Below, piece by piece: positions 36,912 to 46,044 of a stretch of DNA of 64,000 bases. The notes beneath the pieces are model-generated. The model ran no database searches, had not been told where the DNA came from, and saw only the letters and a program-made list of their open reading frames with translations. The translations under genes were made by a program, and so were the position numbers. The stretch's first letter is position 1. Every line of letters begins with the position of its first letter. Source of the DNA: Pantoea sp. RIT-PI-b (GTDB taxonomy: Bacteria; Pseudomonadota; Gammaproteobacteria; Enterobacterales; Enterobacteriaceae). The stretch is from assembly GCF_001187905.1 (NCBI RefSeq), contig NZ_LGIS01000014.1, positions 1 to 64,000 of the forward strand, read 5' to 3'.

Positions 36912-38237
36912 ATGATGCAGCTGTTTTCCCCTTCAGATAAAGCACTCTGGCGGCTGGCGCTGCCAATGATTCTCTCCAACATCACCGTTCCGCTGCTGGG
37001 CGTGGTGGATACTGCCGTCATTGGTCATCTTGATAGCCCCATTTATCTCGCTGGCGTCGCCGTGGGTACCACGGCAACCAGTTTCATCTTCATGCTTCTG
37101 CTGTTTTTGCGAATGAGCACCACCGGCCTGACCGCGCAGGCTTTTGGTGCGAATGATAAAAGCGCACTGGCGCGCGCCTTGACGCAACCGCTGCTCATCG
37201 CTTTAGTCTTCGGACTCTTATTTATGCTGTTGCGAACGCCAGTAAGCAGTTTGGCGGCAGCACTGATGGGCGGCAGTCCGGAAGTGCAGCAGCAGGCGAA
37301 AATATTTATTGAGATTCGCTGGCTGAGTGCGCCGGCCACCTTGGCTAATTTGGTGATTCTTGGCTGGCTGCTGGGCGTGCAGTATGCGCGTGCGCCGATG
37401 GTGTTATTGATCGTCGGTAATCTGGTGAACATCCTGCTCGACCTGCTGTTTGTCCTCAAGCTGCACTGGGGCGTGGCGGGAGCGGCGGCGGCTACGGCGT
37501 TGGCCGAATATGTCACGCTGGGTGTGGGTTTGTGGATGGTAGCGCGGGTACTTAAATTGCGCGGTATCCACTTCACGCTGCTAAAAAATAGCTGGCGCGG
37601 TGATGCGGCGCGGTTGTTTCGCCTCAATCGCGACATTATGTTGCGTTCCCTTATGCTGCAAATCTGCTTCGCGTCTCTCACCATTCTCGGTGCGCGCATT
37701 GGTCCGGATGTCGTTGCGGTCAATGCGGTGCTGCTGATGTTCCTCACCTTTACTGCCTACGCATTAGATGGCTTTGCCTATGCGGTAGAAGCCTGTTCCG
37801 GTGAAGCGGTCGGCGCTAAAGATCGCAGCCGGTTATTGCTGATCTGGCACGCTGCTTGTCGACAGGCCTGTTTTGTGGCGGTGCTATTTGCGCTGATTTA
37901 TGCGTTCACTGGCCCGCAGATTGTAGCGATGCTGACTTCACTGGAAGCACTACGCGACATGGCCGATCGCTACCTCATCTGGCAGGTGATACTGCCGCTG
38001 ATTGGCGTCTGGTGTTATCTGCTGGATGGCATGTTTATCGGCGCGACGCGCGGGCGAGAGATGCGAAACAGCATGGTAATAGCGGCCATTGGTTATGGCG
38101 TAGCGCTGTTGACGCTGCCGTGGCTCGGTAACCACGGTTTATGGTTGGCGGTAACGGTATTCCTGGCGTTACGTGGGCTGACACTATGGCTAATCTGGCG
38201 GGGTCACTGGCAACGTGATAGCTGGTTTAACGCCTGA
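36912..38237 (+). CDS. dinF: MATE-family efflux protein DinF
   Basis: DinF is a membrane transporter of the MATE family, DNA-damage-inducible through read-through from lexA in E. coli and linked to resistance to oxidative agents and bile salts. The 441-residue protein has about 12 membrane segments and the family stretches LALPMILSNITVPLLGVVDTAVIGHL (near 17-42) and LDGFAYAVEACSGEAVGA (near 283-300). Two ATGs occur at 36912 and 36915; the first is used. It follows lexA by 133 bases on the same strand. Confidence 0.92.
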   Translation: MMQLFSPSDKALWRLALPMILSNITVPLLGVVDTAVIGHLDSPIYLAGVAVGTTATSFIFMLLLFLRMSTTGLTAQAFGANDKSALARALTQPLLIALVFGLLFMLLRTPVSSLAAALMGGSPEVQQQAKIFIEIRWLSAPATLANLVILGWLLGVQYARAPMVLLIVGNLVNILLDLLFVLKLHWGVAGAAAATALAEYVTLGVGLWMVARVLKLRGIHFTLLKNSWRGDAARLFRLNRDIMLRSLMLQICFASLTILGARIGPDVVAVNAVLLMFLTFTAYALDGFAYAVEACSGEAVGAKDRSRLLLIWHAACRQACFVAVLFALIYAFTGPQIVAMLTSLEALRDMADRYLIWQVILPLIGVWCYLLDGMFIGATRGREMRNSMVIAAIGYGVALLTLPWLGNHGLWLAVTVFLALRGLTLWLIWRGHWQRDSWFNA

Positions 38238-38400
38238 TTAAGCGAAGCGTAACCTACAGATTAATCTGTAATTCTCTGCAAACTTCGAAGCGGCTACTAC
38301 AATTACCTTATACGGCGCACATGAGTAGCGCGTTGTCTGGGTATATTGCCATATAGACAGGCGATATATCTATCTCACTCAGGATGAAGTGGAGGATTAT

Positions 38401-38613
38401 ATGAACAAAGACGAAGCGAGCGGAAACTGGAAGCAGTTTAAAGGGAAAGTGAAGGAAAAGTGGGGCAAGCTTACGGATGATGATATGACCGTGATCGAAG
38501 GTAAACGCGAGCAGCTTGTCGGTAAAATCCAGGAACGCTATGGCTATGCGAAAGATCAGGCAGAGACCGAAGTGAAAGACTGGGAAAGCCACAACAAAGA
38601 TTACCGCTGGTAG
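38401..38613 (+). CDS. yjbJ: YjbJ, CsbD-family stress protein
   Basis: A small, charged, cytoplasmic protein of 70 residues nearly identical to E. coli YjbJ (69), with the CsbD core GNWKQFKGKVKEKWGKLTDDD near 8-28 and QERYGYAKDQAE near 48-59. Members are abundant under general stress, with unknown mechanism. GGAGG lies 7 bases before the ATG at 38401, which decides this start against one 12 bases upstream. Confidence 0.92.
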   Translation: MNKDEASGNWKQFKGKVKEKWGKLTDDDMTVIEGKREQLVGKIQERYGYAKDQAETEVKDWESHNKDYRW

Positions 38614-38686
38614 TCGACGACCCCTATTAAGGATGATGCTCCTACCCACCGGTCATTATGATCGGGTCGGCACAAGGATGTGCCCA

Positions 38687-39208
38687 TTACGCTTTTCTCA
38701 CCCGCTTTTTCCCCTCAACCTGGTGGTCGTGTTCGCAGCTTTCGTGATGCGTACAAGCCGCAACCTCAGCGCAATTCTCACACAAGCCATGTGCTTCAAT
38801 CACCGTATGACGCAGTGAAAATCCCGCTTGGTCTGCCAGTGCCGCGATAGTTTTTTCCACGCCATGAGCATGCTTTTCGCTGACCGCTGCACAACCATCA
38901 CACACCAGCATCACCGAAGTGTGTGCCGGCTCATCGAAATGGTGGCAAACCACATAACTGTTGTTCGACTCCACGCGATGAATAAATCCCTGTTCCAGCA
39001 AAAAATCCAGTGCACGATAGATGGTGGGCGGTTTGGCTTGCGGCTCACTCACGCGCAGCTGATCCAGCAAATCGTAAGCGCTTATCGAACCGTTTTGCTC
39101 TGCCATTAAGCGCAGCACTTCGGCGCGTTGAGTGGTGAGACGCACGCCGCGGTCGAGGCAAAGTGATTCTGCCTGAGTAAGAAGTTGTTCGGGCGTGAGG
39201 TTTGACAT
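38687..39208 (-). CDS. zur: Zinc uptake regulator Zur (Fur family)
   Basis: Zur represses zinc uptake genes when zinc is replete. The 173-residue protein shows the Fur-type winged helix (QAKPPTIYRALDFLLEQGFIHR near 57-78) and the metal sites: Cys88-His89-His90, the structural CxxC pairs Cys103/Cys106 and Cys143/Cys146, and a C-terminal Cys/His-rich tail (CTHHESCEHDH). The start at ATG 39206-39208 has TGGAGA 7 bases upstream; in-frame starts further up are less well placed. Confidence 0.93.
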   Translation of the reverse strand: MSNLTPEQLLTQAESLCLDRGVRLTTQRAEVLRLMAEQNGSISAYDLLDQLRVSEPQAKPPTIYRALDFLLEQGFIHRVESNNSYVVCHHFDEPAHTSVMLVCDGCAAVSEKHAHGVEKTIAALADQAGFSLRHTVIEAHGLCENCAEVAACTHHESCEHDHQVEGKKRVRKA

Positions 39209-39660
39209 AAGCATTCTCCAGGTTGCAGGTGATGTTATTTTATCACACAAATTTTTACCCTGCTGTGATTGCTTATTCCCCTTAAAAATGGCCAGAAAGC
39301 TCTCGCCAATCAATAAATTATCCTAAGAATCCTCCCCACGATTTTTCTGCAATGATTTTACCTGAGAAATGCGGACCGCCAGACAGCGCAACGGCGCACG
39401 GGTTTTTGCTTTGCAACTCACCGGGTTAGCGTCTATGGTTCAAAAGGTCTTAAGTAATTTCTGGTATCAATTTACTCACTGTTAATTTTTCTGCATAAAA
39501 ACACAGCGGAATGGCGCTTATGCATCCAATTCTGCGAATAGCAGTGCTATTTCCTTTTAATTCACAGCAATGAAGCGTTAGCCAGGGTTCAGAATAGCGG
39601 CTAACTAAACTGTTCCGTCGGTGAGTGGCTCAGCGACATTTTAAAGGTGATGGCAGACTC
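39209..39660. other. Intergenic region between zur and the TraF-like gene
   Basis: About 450 AT-rich bases with no recognised gene. E. coli carries yjbL and yjbM at this place; no remnant of either was recognised. A 20-codon frame at 39511-39573 without a clear ribosome site is the only short frame noticed; it is not called. Confidence 0.45.
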
Positions 39661-40911
39661 ATGGTGAAGACATTATTCAGGCACAAAAAAGTAGCTTATC
39701 TTGTTGGTTTGAATGCGGTATTTCTCTCCTCGTCGGCTCTGGCAGCAGGAACATGGTATGACGCGCGGAATGATGCGATGGGCGGTACGGGGGTAGCTTC
39801 TTCTACCTGGAGTTCAGCGGTGCTGGCGAACCCAGCATTGATGACCAAAGCGCAGCCTGAAGATAACGTCAGCATTATTATCCCTTCAGCAGGGGCGCAG
39901 GTGACTGACAAAGACAAATTACTGGATCGCGTTGATGACATCACCGATACCGTCGATCGTTATCAGGATGTCATCGATAACCTGACCTTTGCAGATTACC
40001 TTAATGGTTATCCACAACTTAAAGCGGCAGCGGGCGATGTGGCTAATCAGCTCAGCGATCTACGCGGTAATAAAGCGAATGCCACCGCGGGTGTGGCGCT
40101 GGCAGTCACCGTACCAAATGAAACGTTGCCCTTTGCCTTTATCACCAAAGCATACGGAACGGCGCATGTGCGAGCTAACGTCGCTGATAGCGATATTGCC
40201 TACCTACGCGGTGTTGCTAATGGCACCATCATTCCCGTACCGGGAGATGAAGATAATCTGCGTTCCAGCGCCAACGGCTTGGCCGCGTTAGTCACGGATT
40301 ATGGTGTTGCAGTTGCGCATGAATTCTCGATTGCTGGCCATCCGGTTTCAGTCGGCGTGACGCCAAAACTGCAGAAAACCTGGTTGTATAACTACACCGC
40401 CAGTATTTATAACTACGACAAGAGCGACATCAACAGCAGCCGCTATCGCAGCAGCGATACCGGTTTCAACGTGGATGCCGGCGTGGCCACTGATTTTGGT
40501 GACAACTGGACCTTTGGCGTGACCGGTCAAAACCTGATTTCGCGCGATATCGACACCAAAGAGGTCAACGGCTACCGCGATACCTATCAAATTCGTCCGC
40601 TGGTAACTACCGGGCTCTCCTGGAATAACGGACCGTTCACGTTGGCGGGTGATGTTGATCTGACCGAAACCAAGCGCTTCAAATCGGAAGAGTCCAGCCA
40701 ATATGCGGGCGTGGGCGCAGAGTATCGTGTGCTGGATTGGCTGGCGCTGCGCGCCGGTTATCGCGCCGATTTGAAATCGAATGATACCGATGTCTTTACC
40801 GCTGGTTTGGGCGTGTCACCGTTCAACAATACGGTCCATCTGGATCTGGCCGGTTCGGTCGGCAAAGACAATACCGTGGGTGCGATGTTGCAACTCGGAT
40901 TTAACTTCTAA
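39661..40911 (+). CDS. Outer-membrane beta-barrel protein of the TraF-like (TraF_2) family
   Basis: The 416-residue protein has a signal peptide (cleavage after ALAA, near residue 29) and then NDAMGGTGVASSTWSSAVLANPAL, a pattern shared by FadL-like and TraF_2 proteins (annotated conjugal transfer TraF, but unrelated to the plasmid transfer thiol protein in function). Alternating hydrophobic strands and the C-terminal Phe (LQLGFNF) mark an outer-membrane barrel. No conjugation gene is nearby, so the name reflects family only. A GTG start 36 bases upstream is possible but would spoil the signal peptide. Confidence 0.75.
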   Translation: MVKTLFRHKKVAYLVGLNAVFLSSSALAAGTWYDARNDAMGGTGVASSTWSSAVLANPALMTKAQPEDNVSIIIPSAGAQVTDKDKLLDRVDDITDTVDRYQDVIDNLTFADYLNGYPQLKAAAGDVANQLSDLRGNKANATAGVALAVTVPNETLPFAFITKAYGTAHVRANVADSDIAYLRGVANGTIIPVPGDEDNLRSSANGLAALVTDYGVAVAHEFSIAGHPVSVGVTPKLQKTWLYNYTASIYNYDKSDINSSRYRSSDTGFNVDAGVATDFGDNWTFGVTGQNLISRDIDTKEVNGYRDTYQIRPLVTTGLSWNNGPFTLAGDVDLTETKRFKSEESSQYAGVGAEYRVLDWLALRAGYRADLKSNDTDVFTAGLGVSPFNNTVHLDLAGSVGKDNTVGAMLQLGFNF

Positions 40912-40934
40912 CCCCAGCAAGGTTTTAATCCTGC

Positions 40935-40962
40935 AAACGGGCGGCTGTGTCGCCCGTTTTGC
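40935..40962 (+). terminator. Terminator after the TraF-like gene
   Basis: AAACGGGCG (40935-40943) pairs with CGCCCGTTT (40951-40959) with a 7-base loop and four T at 40956-40960. It ends the barrel gene before the dusA promoter region. Confidence 0.82.
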
Positions 40963-41019
40963 TGTGGTATCATTGCGCAGTTTCTCATCACTTAACTCAC
41001 TGCGGATTTACTGCGTTTC

Positions 41020-42018
41020 ATGACCGATACTTTCTCCTCGCAACGTTTTTCTATCGCCCCCATGCTCGACTGGACCGATCGCCACTGTCGCTATTTCCAC
41101 CGTAAGTTGAGCGGCGATACGCTGCTGTACACCGAAATGGTGACGACTGGCGCAATCATTCACGGTAAGGGCGACTATCTGGCCTACAGCGAGGATGAAC
41201 ATCCGCTGGCGCTGCAACTCGGCGGTAGCGATCCCGCTGCGCTGGCGCAGTGCGCCAAACTGGCTGAAGAGCGTGGCTACGATGAGATCAACCTGAATGT
41301 AGGTTGTCCGTCCGACCGCGTTCAGAACGGCCGTTTTGGTGCCTGCCTGATGGCTGATGCCGCGCTGGTTGCCGATTGCATTAAAGCCATGCGCGACGTC
41401 GTGAGCATCCCGGTAACGGTAAAAACCCGTATCGGCATTGACGAGCAGGATAGCTATGAATTTTTATGTGATTTTATTGGCACCGTGGCGCAACAGGGCG
41501 GCTGCGAAACCTTTATTATCCACGCGCGCAAAGCCTGGTTGTCAGGTTTAAGCCCGAAAGAGAACCGTGAAATTCCGCCGCTGGATTATCCACGCGTCTA
41601 TCAGCTAAAGCGCGATTTTCCAGCACTGACCATGGCGATAAACGGCGGTATCAAGACGCTGGAAGAGGCCAAACTGCATCTGCAGCATATGGATGGCGTG
41701 ATGATGGGGCGTGAAGCCTATCAAAATCCTGGCATTCTGGCGCAGGTGGATCGCGAACTGTTTGGACGCGATACGCCAACTGTCGATCCTGTGGCAGTGG
41801 TGCGCTCGATGTATCCCTATATCGAAGCGGAGTTATCGAAAGGCATGTATCTCGGCCACGTTACGCGTCATATGCTTGGCCTGTTCCAGGGAATTCCCGG
41901 TGCTCGCCAGTGGCGCCGCTACTTGAGTGAGAATGCCCACAAGCCCGGCGCAGATGTGCGCGTGGTAGAAGCGGCGCTGGCGCTGGTTGCGGATAAAATC
42001 CCGCAGGAAGCGCTGTAA
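41020..42018 (+). CDS. dusA: tRNA-dihydrouridine synthase DusA
   Basis: DusA reduces U20 and U20a in the D-loop of tRNA using FMN and NADPH. The 332-residue protein has the TIM-barrel N-terminus [15 protein letters not shown] with the FMN contacts, the catalytic Cys96 in [10 protein letters not shown], and KTRIGID near 133-139. The C-terminal helical RNA-binding region contains [17 protein letters not shown]. It starts at ATG 41020. Length is as in E. coli DusA of the same start. Confidence 0.95.
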   Translation: MTDTFSSQRFSIAPMLDWTDRHCRYFHRKLSGDTLLYTEMVTTGAIIHGKGDYLAYSEDEHPLALQLGGSDPAALAQCAKLAEERGYDEINLNVGCPSDRVQNGRFGACLMADAALVADCIKAMRDVVSIPVTVKTRIGIDEQDSYEFLCDFIGTVAQQGGCETFIIHARKAWLSGLSPKENREIPPLDYPRVYQLKRDFPALTMAINGGIKTLEEAKLHLQHMDGVMMGREAYQNPGILAQVDRELFGRDTPTVDPVAVVRSMYPYIEAELSKGMYLGHVTRHMLGLFQGIPGARQWRRYLSENAHKPGADVRVVEAALALVADKIPQEAL

Positions 42019-42030
42019 TCATCGGGGGTT

Positions 42031-42090
42031 GGGTCGCCATGAATGGCGATCCTAAGCAAGCCAGTGGTAGGGTGCGCATTGATGCGCACC
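42031..42090. repeat. GTAG-type palindromic repeats, kind A plus kind B
   Basis: Kind A (GGGTCGCCATGAATGGCGAT, 42031-42050) is followed by kind B with its full GTAG head at 42067-42090. The A+B order repeats that at 18753-18805. It lies just after the dusA stop. Confidence 0.8.
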
Positions 42091-42219
42091 GGAACCACAG
42101 CACAATAATCCCTTACAGTTGGTTTTTTCTGCGCCACAAGTTAGCAATTTCCACCACGTCTCAGGCATCGCCATTCTGGCGCTATCAATTATTTCAACGT
42201 GTTAGCTGAAGTTCTTACC

Positions 42220-42235
42220 TGGCACGCATCTTGTA
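42220..42235 (+). promoter_or_regulatory. Sigma-54 promoter of pspG
   Basis: TGGCACG-CATC-TTGTA keeps the GG and TG pairs at the -24/-12 spacing of RpoN promoters, 35 bases before the pspG start. pspG is known in E. coli as a PspF/sigma-54-dependent member of the phage-shock response. Confidence 0.8.
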
Positions 42236-42269
42236 ATACTCCTGATGTTACTTACACAGGAGAACCTTC

Positions 42270-42536
42270 GTGGAAATTCTATTTGTTCTCGGCTTTTTTC
42301 TCATGCTGCTGTTTACCGGCGTTTCGCTGCTGGGAGTTATCGCGGCATTGGTCGTTGCCACTGCTTTGATGTTCTTCGGCGGGTTACTGGCAATTGTTAT
42401 CAAAGTGTTGCCATGGCTGGTATTGGCGGTCATTGCCGTGTGGCTTTATCGTGCATTTACTACGCCATCAGGCGAGGCAAAGTTACGCAGGCTGAAAAGA
42501 AAAATCAGTGACTTAGAGAGAAAGAGCTGGCGCTAA
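42270..42536 (+). CDS. pspG: Phage-shock protein PspG
   Basis: PspG is a small inner-membrane effector of the phage-shock response to membrane stress. The 88-residue protein has two hydrophobic segments (about 3-38 and 41-62) and matches E. coli PspG in FVLGFFLMLLFTGVSLLG and the following AALVVATALMFFGG; its basic tail is a few residues longer. The start is GTG at 42270 with AGGAGA 7 bases upstream. The sigma-54 promoter before it supports the call. Confidence 0.92.
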   Translation: MEILFVLGFFLMLLFTGVSLLGVIAALVVATALMFFGGLLAIVIKVLPWLVLAVIAVWLYRAFTTPSGEAKLRRLKRKISDLERKSWR

Positions 42537-42693
42537 ATGCGGTGATGATCACAGACTCGAAAATTGCTTAGATCAATTCCGCAATTAAACATATTTTTTA
42601 CTTATGTTTTCTGTCAGGATGATTGGCGTTGTTACAAACGAATTCATCGCCGCTGTCCCTACACCAGCGCGAACTATAAAAAAGAAAGAAAAA

Positions 42694-42716
42694 GGGGCTT
42701 CCTAATGGGAAGCCCC
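42694..42716 (-). terminator. qorA terminator
   Basis: GGGGCTTCC (42694-42702) and GGAAGCCCC (42708-42716) form a stem with a short loop; on the minus strand it is followed by a run of T. It ends qorA transcription and may also serve in the other direction. Confidence 0.85.
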
Positions 42717-42732
42717 GTTTGCTTTTAGCCGA

Positions 42733-43716
42733 TCAGGGAATCAGCAGGCTCGAACCTTGCGTTGCCCGGCTCTCCAGCACCTGATGCGCGCGCACCGCAT
42801 CGCTCAAGGCAAATTTCTGCTGCTCCGGCACGTTTAGCTGAATCGCCCGGCTGGCAATCAGTGAGAACAACTCGTTGCTGGCGGCATCCAGTTCTTCACG
42901 ATTGGTGATGTAGCCAAACAATGAAGGTCGGGTGACAAACAGCGAGCCTTTCTTATTCAGAATACCCAGGTCGATGCCCGTTACCGGGCCCGATGCATTG
43001 CCAAAGCTCACCATTAATCCGTGACGACGTAGGCTATCCAGCGAAGGTTCCCAGGTATCTTTCCCCACCGAGTCATACACAACGGCGACTTTCTCACCGT
43101 TGGTCAACTCGCTGACGCGCTTAGCGATATCCTCTTCGCGATAGTTAATCGTCGCCCATGCACCCGCATCTTTGGCGATTTGCGCTTTTTCCGCGCTCCC
43201 CACGGTACCAATCAGATGCGCGCCCAGCGCCTTGGCCCATTGGCAGGCAATCAAACCGACGCCACCGGCAGCGGCATGGAACAGGAAGATTTCATCGGCT
43301 TTCACTTTATAGGTTTGGCGCAGCAGATACTGCACGGTTAACCCCTTAAGGAACGAGGCTGCACCTTGCTCAAAGCTGATGCTGTCCGGCAGGATCACTA
43401 ATCGATCTTCGGCCACATTATGCGCTTCGCTATAAGCTCCCAGCGCGGCCTGGCAATACACCACGCGATCGCCCGCTTTAAAGCGCGTCACTGCCGATCC
43501 CACACGCTTAACCACGCCGGCCGCTTCCGTCCCCAAACCTGATGGGAATGCGCTTACCGGATATAAGCCGCTGCGCACGTAGGTATCAATGTAGTTAATA
43601 CCAATCGCTTTGTTCTCAACCTGTACTTCGTGTTCGGCAGGATCGGCTAACTCGAAATCGGCCCATTGCAATACTTCGGGGCCGCCGTGTTGGTTGAACT
43701 GAATACGCTTTGCCAT
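42733..43716 (-). CDS. qorA: NADPH:quinone oxidoreductase QorA
   Basis: A zinc-free medium-chain reductase of 327 residues that reduces quinones with NADPH. The nucleotide-binding motif AAAGGVGLIACQWAKALGA is near 146-164 and TEAAGVV near 65-71. GVG in place of a zinc-cysteine loop is typical of the quinone reductase branch. It is divergent from dnaB, exactly as in E. coli (qorA/dnaB), with a 73-base shared promoter region. Confidence 0.94.
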   Translation of the reverse strand: MAKRIQFNQHGGPEVLQWADFELADPAEHEVQVENKAIGINYIDTYVRSGLYPVSAFPSGLGTEAAGVVKRVGSAVTRFKAGDRVVYCQAALGAYSEAHNVAEDRLVILPDSISFEQGAASFLKGLTVQYLLRQTYKVKADEIFLFHAAAGGVGLIACQWAKALGAHLIGTVGSAEKAQIAKDAGAWATINYREEDIAKRVSELTNGEKVAVVYDSVGKDTWEPSLDSLRRHGLMVSFGNASGPVTGIDLGILNKKGSLFVTRPSLFGYITNREELDAASNELFSLIASRAIQLNVPEQQKFALSDAVRAHQVLESRATQGSSLLIP

Positions 43717-43789
43717 TCTGACTCCTGTGATTGTTCATCCTGGGACGGTATACTTGCGCGTCCCTTTCACGATCGGTAATGCATTCACT

Positions 43790-45196
43790 ATGGCAGGAAA
43801 TAAACCCACCAACAAATCGAACGAACCCCGCGATCGGCAGCTGGAAGGCGTGAAAATGCCGCCGCATTCCATAGAAGCGGAGCAGTCGGTGCTGGGTGGG
43901 TTGATGCTGGATAACCAGCGCTGGGACAACGTCTCTGAACGCGTCGTCGCCAACGATTTCTTCAACCGCTCGCACCGCATGATTTTCACAGAGATGCAGC
44001 GTTTGCTGGAGGCGGGCCAACCGATCGACCTGATAACGCTGTCTGAATCACTGGAAACGCTGGGTGAATTAGAGATGGCGGGCGGCTTCGCCTATCTGGC
44101 CGAACTGGCGAAAAACACGCCAAGTGCGGCGAATATCGGTGCCTATGCCGATATCGTGCGTGAACGTGCGGTCGTGCGCGAAATGATCTCGGTGGCGAAC
44201 CAGATAGCCGATGCGGGTTACGATCCGCAGGGACGCAGCAGCGAAGACCTGCTCGATTTCGCCGAATCTAACGTGTTCAAAATCGCTGAGCAGCGCGCCA
44301 ATAAAGATCAGGGTCCGCAGAACATCGAGCAGATTCTGGAAGCTACGGTATCGCGCATTGAGGCGCTGGTCTCCACGCCGCACGATGGCGTCACCGGCGT
44401 CGATACCGGTTATCAGGATTTGAACAAAAAAACTGCCGGATTACAGGGCTCGGATCTGATTATCGTCGCGGCGCGTCCGTCGATGGGTAAAACCACGTTC
44501 GCCATGAACCTGTGTGAAAACGCCGCCATGTTGCAGGATAAGCCAGTACTGATTTTCAGTCTGGAGATGCCCAGCGAACAGCTGATGATGCGTATGTTGG
44601 CGTCGCTGTCGCGCGTGGACCAGACGCGTATTCGTACCGGTCAGTTGGAAGATGAGGATTGGGCGCGCATCTCTGCCACCATGGGGATTTTGCTTGAGAA
44701 GAAGAACATGTTTATTGATGACTCTTCTGGCCTGACGCCAACCGAAGTGCGTTCGCGCGCGCGACGCATCTTCCGTGAAAACGGTGGATTGAGCTTAATC
44801 ATGATCGACTACCTGCAACTGATGCGTGTACCGGCGCTGTCGGATAACCGTACGTTAGAGATCGCCGAGATCTCGCGCTCACTCAAAGCGCTGGCCAAAG
44901 AGTTGAATGTGCCGGTCGTCGCACTTTCACAGCTGAACCGCTCGCTGGAGCAGCGCGCCGATAAGCGCCCGGTCAACTCGGATCTGCGTGAATCCGGCTC
45001 GATCGAGCAGGACGCCGACTTGATCATGTTCATCTATCGTGACGAGGTGTATCACGAAAACAGCGATCTGAAAGGCATCGCCGAGATCATCCTCGGTAAG
45101 CAGCGTAACGGCCCGATCGGTACGGTACGTTTGACCTTTAATGGTCAATGGTCGCGTTTTGATAACTATGCTGGCCCGCAATACGACGACGAATAA
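43790..45196 (+). CDS. dnaB: Replicative DNA helicase DnaB
   Basis: DnaB is the hexameric 5'-3' helicase of the replication fork. The 468-residue protein has the primase-interacting N-terminal domain (about 20-130), a linker helix, and the RecA-like ATPase domain with Walker A ARPSMGKTT (Lys234), Walker B IMIDYLQL and the arginine finger region KQRNGPIG near the end. The ATG at 43790 gives the N-terminus MAGNKP found in E. coli; an upstream in-frame start lies in the promoter region. Confidence 0.97.
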   Translation: MAGNKPTNKSNEPRDRQLEGVKMPPHSIEAEQSVLGGLMLDNQRWDNVSERVVANDFFNRSHRMIFTEMQRLLEAGQPIDLITLSESLETLGELEMAGGFAYLAELAKNTPSAANIGAYADIVRERAVVREMISVANQIADAGYDPQGRSSEDLLDFAESNVFKIAEQRANKDQGPQNIEQILEATVSRIEALVSTPHDGVTGVDTGYQDLNKKTAGLQGSDLIIVAARPSMGKTTFAMNLCENAAMLQDKPVLIFSLEMPSEQLMMRMLASLSRVDQTRIRTGQLEDEDWARISATMGILLEKKNMFIDDSSGLTPTEVRSRARRIFRENGGLSLIMIDYLQLMRVPALSDNRTLEIAEISRSLKALAKELNVPVVALSQLNRSLEQRADKRPVNSDLRESGSIEQDADLIMFIYRDEVYHENSDLKGIAEIILGKQRNGPIGTVRLTFNGQWSRFDNYAGPQYDDE

Positions 45197-45210
45197 TCCT
45201 TTCTCCGCAG

Positions 45211-45235
45211 ATGCATGCACGATTTGTGCATGCAT
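45211..45235. promoter_or_regulatory. Perfect palindrome ATGCATGCAC-N5-GTGCATGCAT after dnaB
   Basis: Two 10-base arms (45211-45220, 45226-45235) are exact reverse complements around GATTT, 14 bases after the dnaB stop and about 90 bases before the Lrp-type regulator gene. It is followed by only three T, so it is a poor terminator. Shorter GTGCA/TGCAC words recur between the regulator and the next gene, which suggests an operator. Confidence 0.5.
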
Positions 45236-45324
45236 TTCACGTCATCAGAAAATAGTGTTGGACAACCCCGGCGTTAATCAGGTTATCTGTAACAAAGCGC
45301 ACTCAATAACGCTGTGGAAGCAGA

Positions 45325-45816
45325 ATGACTCAGGTAGACGATCACGACCTTAAGATATTGACTCTATTACAATCTAATGGACGCCTCACCAATCAAGAAC
45401 TCAGCGATTTAGTCGGACTTTCGGCGTCACAATGTTCACGTCGCCGCATTAATCTTGAGCAGGCAAATCTCATTCTTGGCTATCACGCTCGCCTGTCGCC
45501 AGATGCGGTTGGCCTGGGCATGGTAGGATTAATTGAAGTGAGATTGAAAAACCATACGCCGGATTATGAAGAGAGCTTCCATCGCATGGTGGAAGAGGAA
45601 GCGGCGATTGTTGATGCCTTCAAAACGACCGGCGATGCCGATTATCTTCTGAAGGTGGCGGTCGCCGATTTAGCCTCACTCAGCGCGCTGATCAGCCAGT
45701 TAGTGGCCGGCCATCAGAGTGTCGCCCACGTAAAAACCTCCGTGGTTTTAAGCCGTCTCAAAGAGAACGGTTTGATGATGATTCCCCAGCACAAAACGCG
45801 CCAAAAAAGTGCATGA
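45325..45816 (+). CDS. Lrp/AsnC-family transcriptional regulator
   Basis: The 163-residue protein has the N-terminal helix-turn-helix of Lrp proteins (DLKILTLLQSNGRLTNQELSDLVGLS, residues 8-33, then SQCSRRRINLEQANLI) and a C-terminal RAM ligand-binding domain (about 70-145). It is not Lrp or AsnC itself. It precedes a YitT-type membrane protein on the same strand across 228 bases rich in TGCA words, so local control of that gene is likely (inference). E. coli has alr at this place. Confidence 0.85.
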   Translation: MTQVDDHDLKILTLLQSNGRLTNQELSDLVGLSASQCSRRRINLEQANLILGYHARLSPDAVGLGMVGLIEVRLKNHTPDYEESFHRMVEEEAAIVDAFKTTGDADYLLKVAVADLASLSALISQLVAGHQSVAHVKTSVVLSRLKENGLMMIPQHKTRQKSA

Positions 45817-46044
45817 TGTGCTAATCTGGTGCAATAATTGCCGTATTAATGCAAAAAGCGCGCACCAGAAAACAGATTTGTGCATGAGTTGATGGTTTGA
45901 GTCCTAATTAATGCACAAAAACCTGCAATAAAGCGCCTTAGTTATCAATTGGATAATCACTGGCACCCATCGGCGGCTAACATAGGTCACCGATGTGGTG
46001 CGTTTTTTGCATTTGAAGGGCATCATTTGCAATGAGATTAACCC

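Noticed and set aside
39511-39573. 20-codon frame upstream of the TraF-like gene, possible leader peptide
   Set aside because: No clear ribosome site, no codon run of regulatory meaning, and no attenuator-like hairpins after it.
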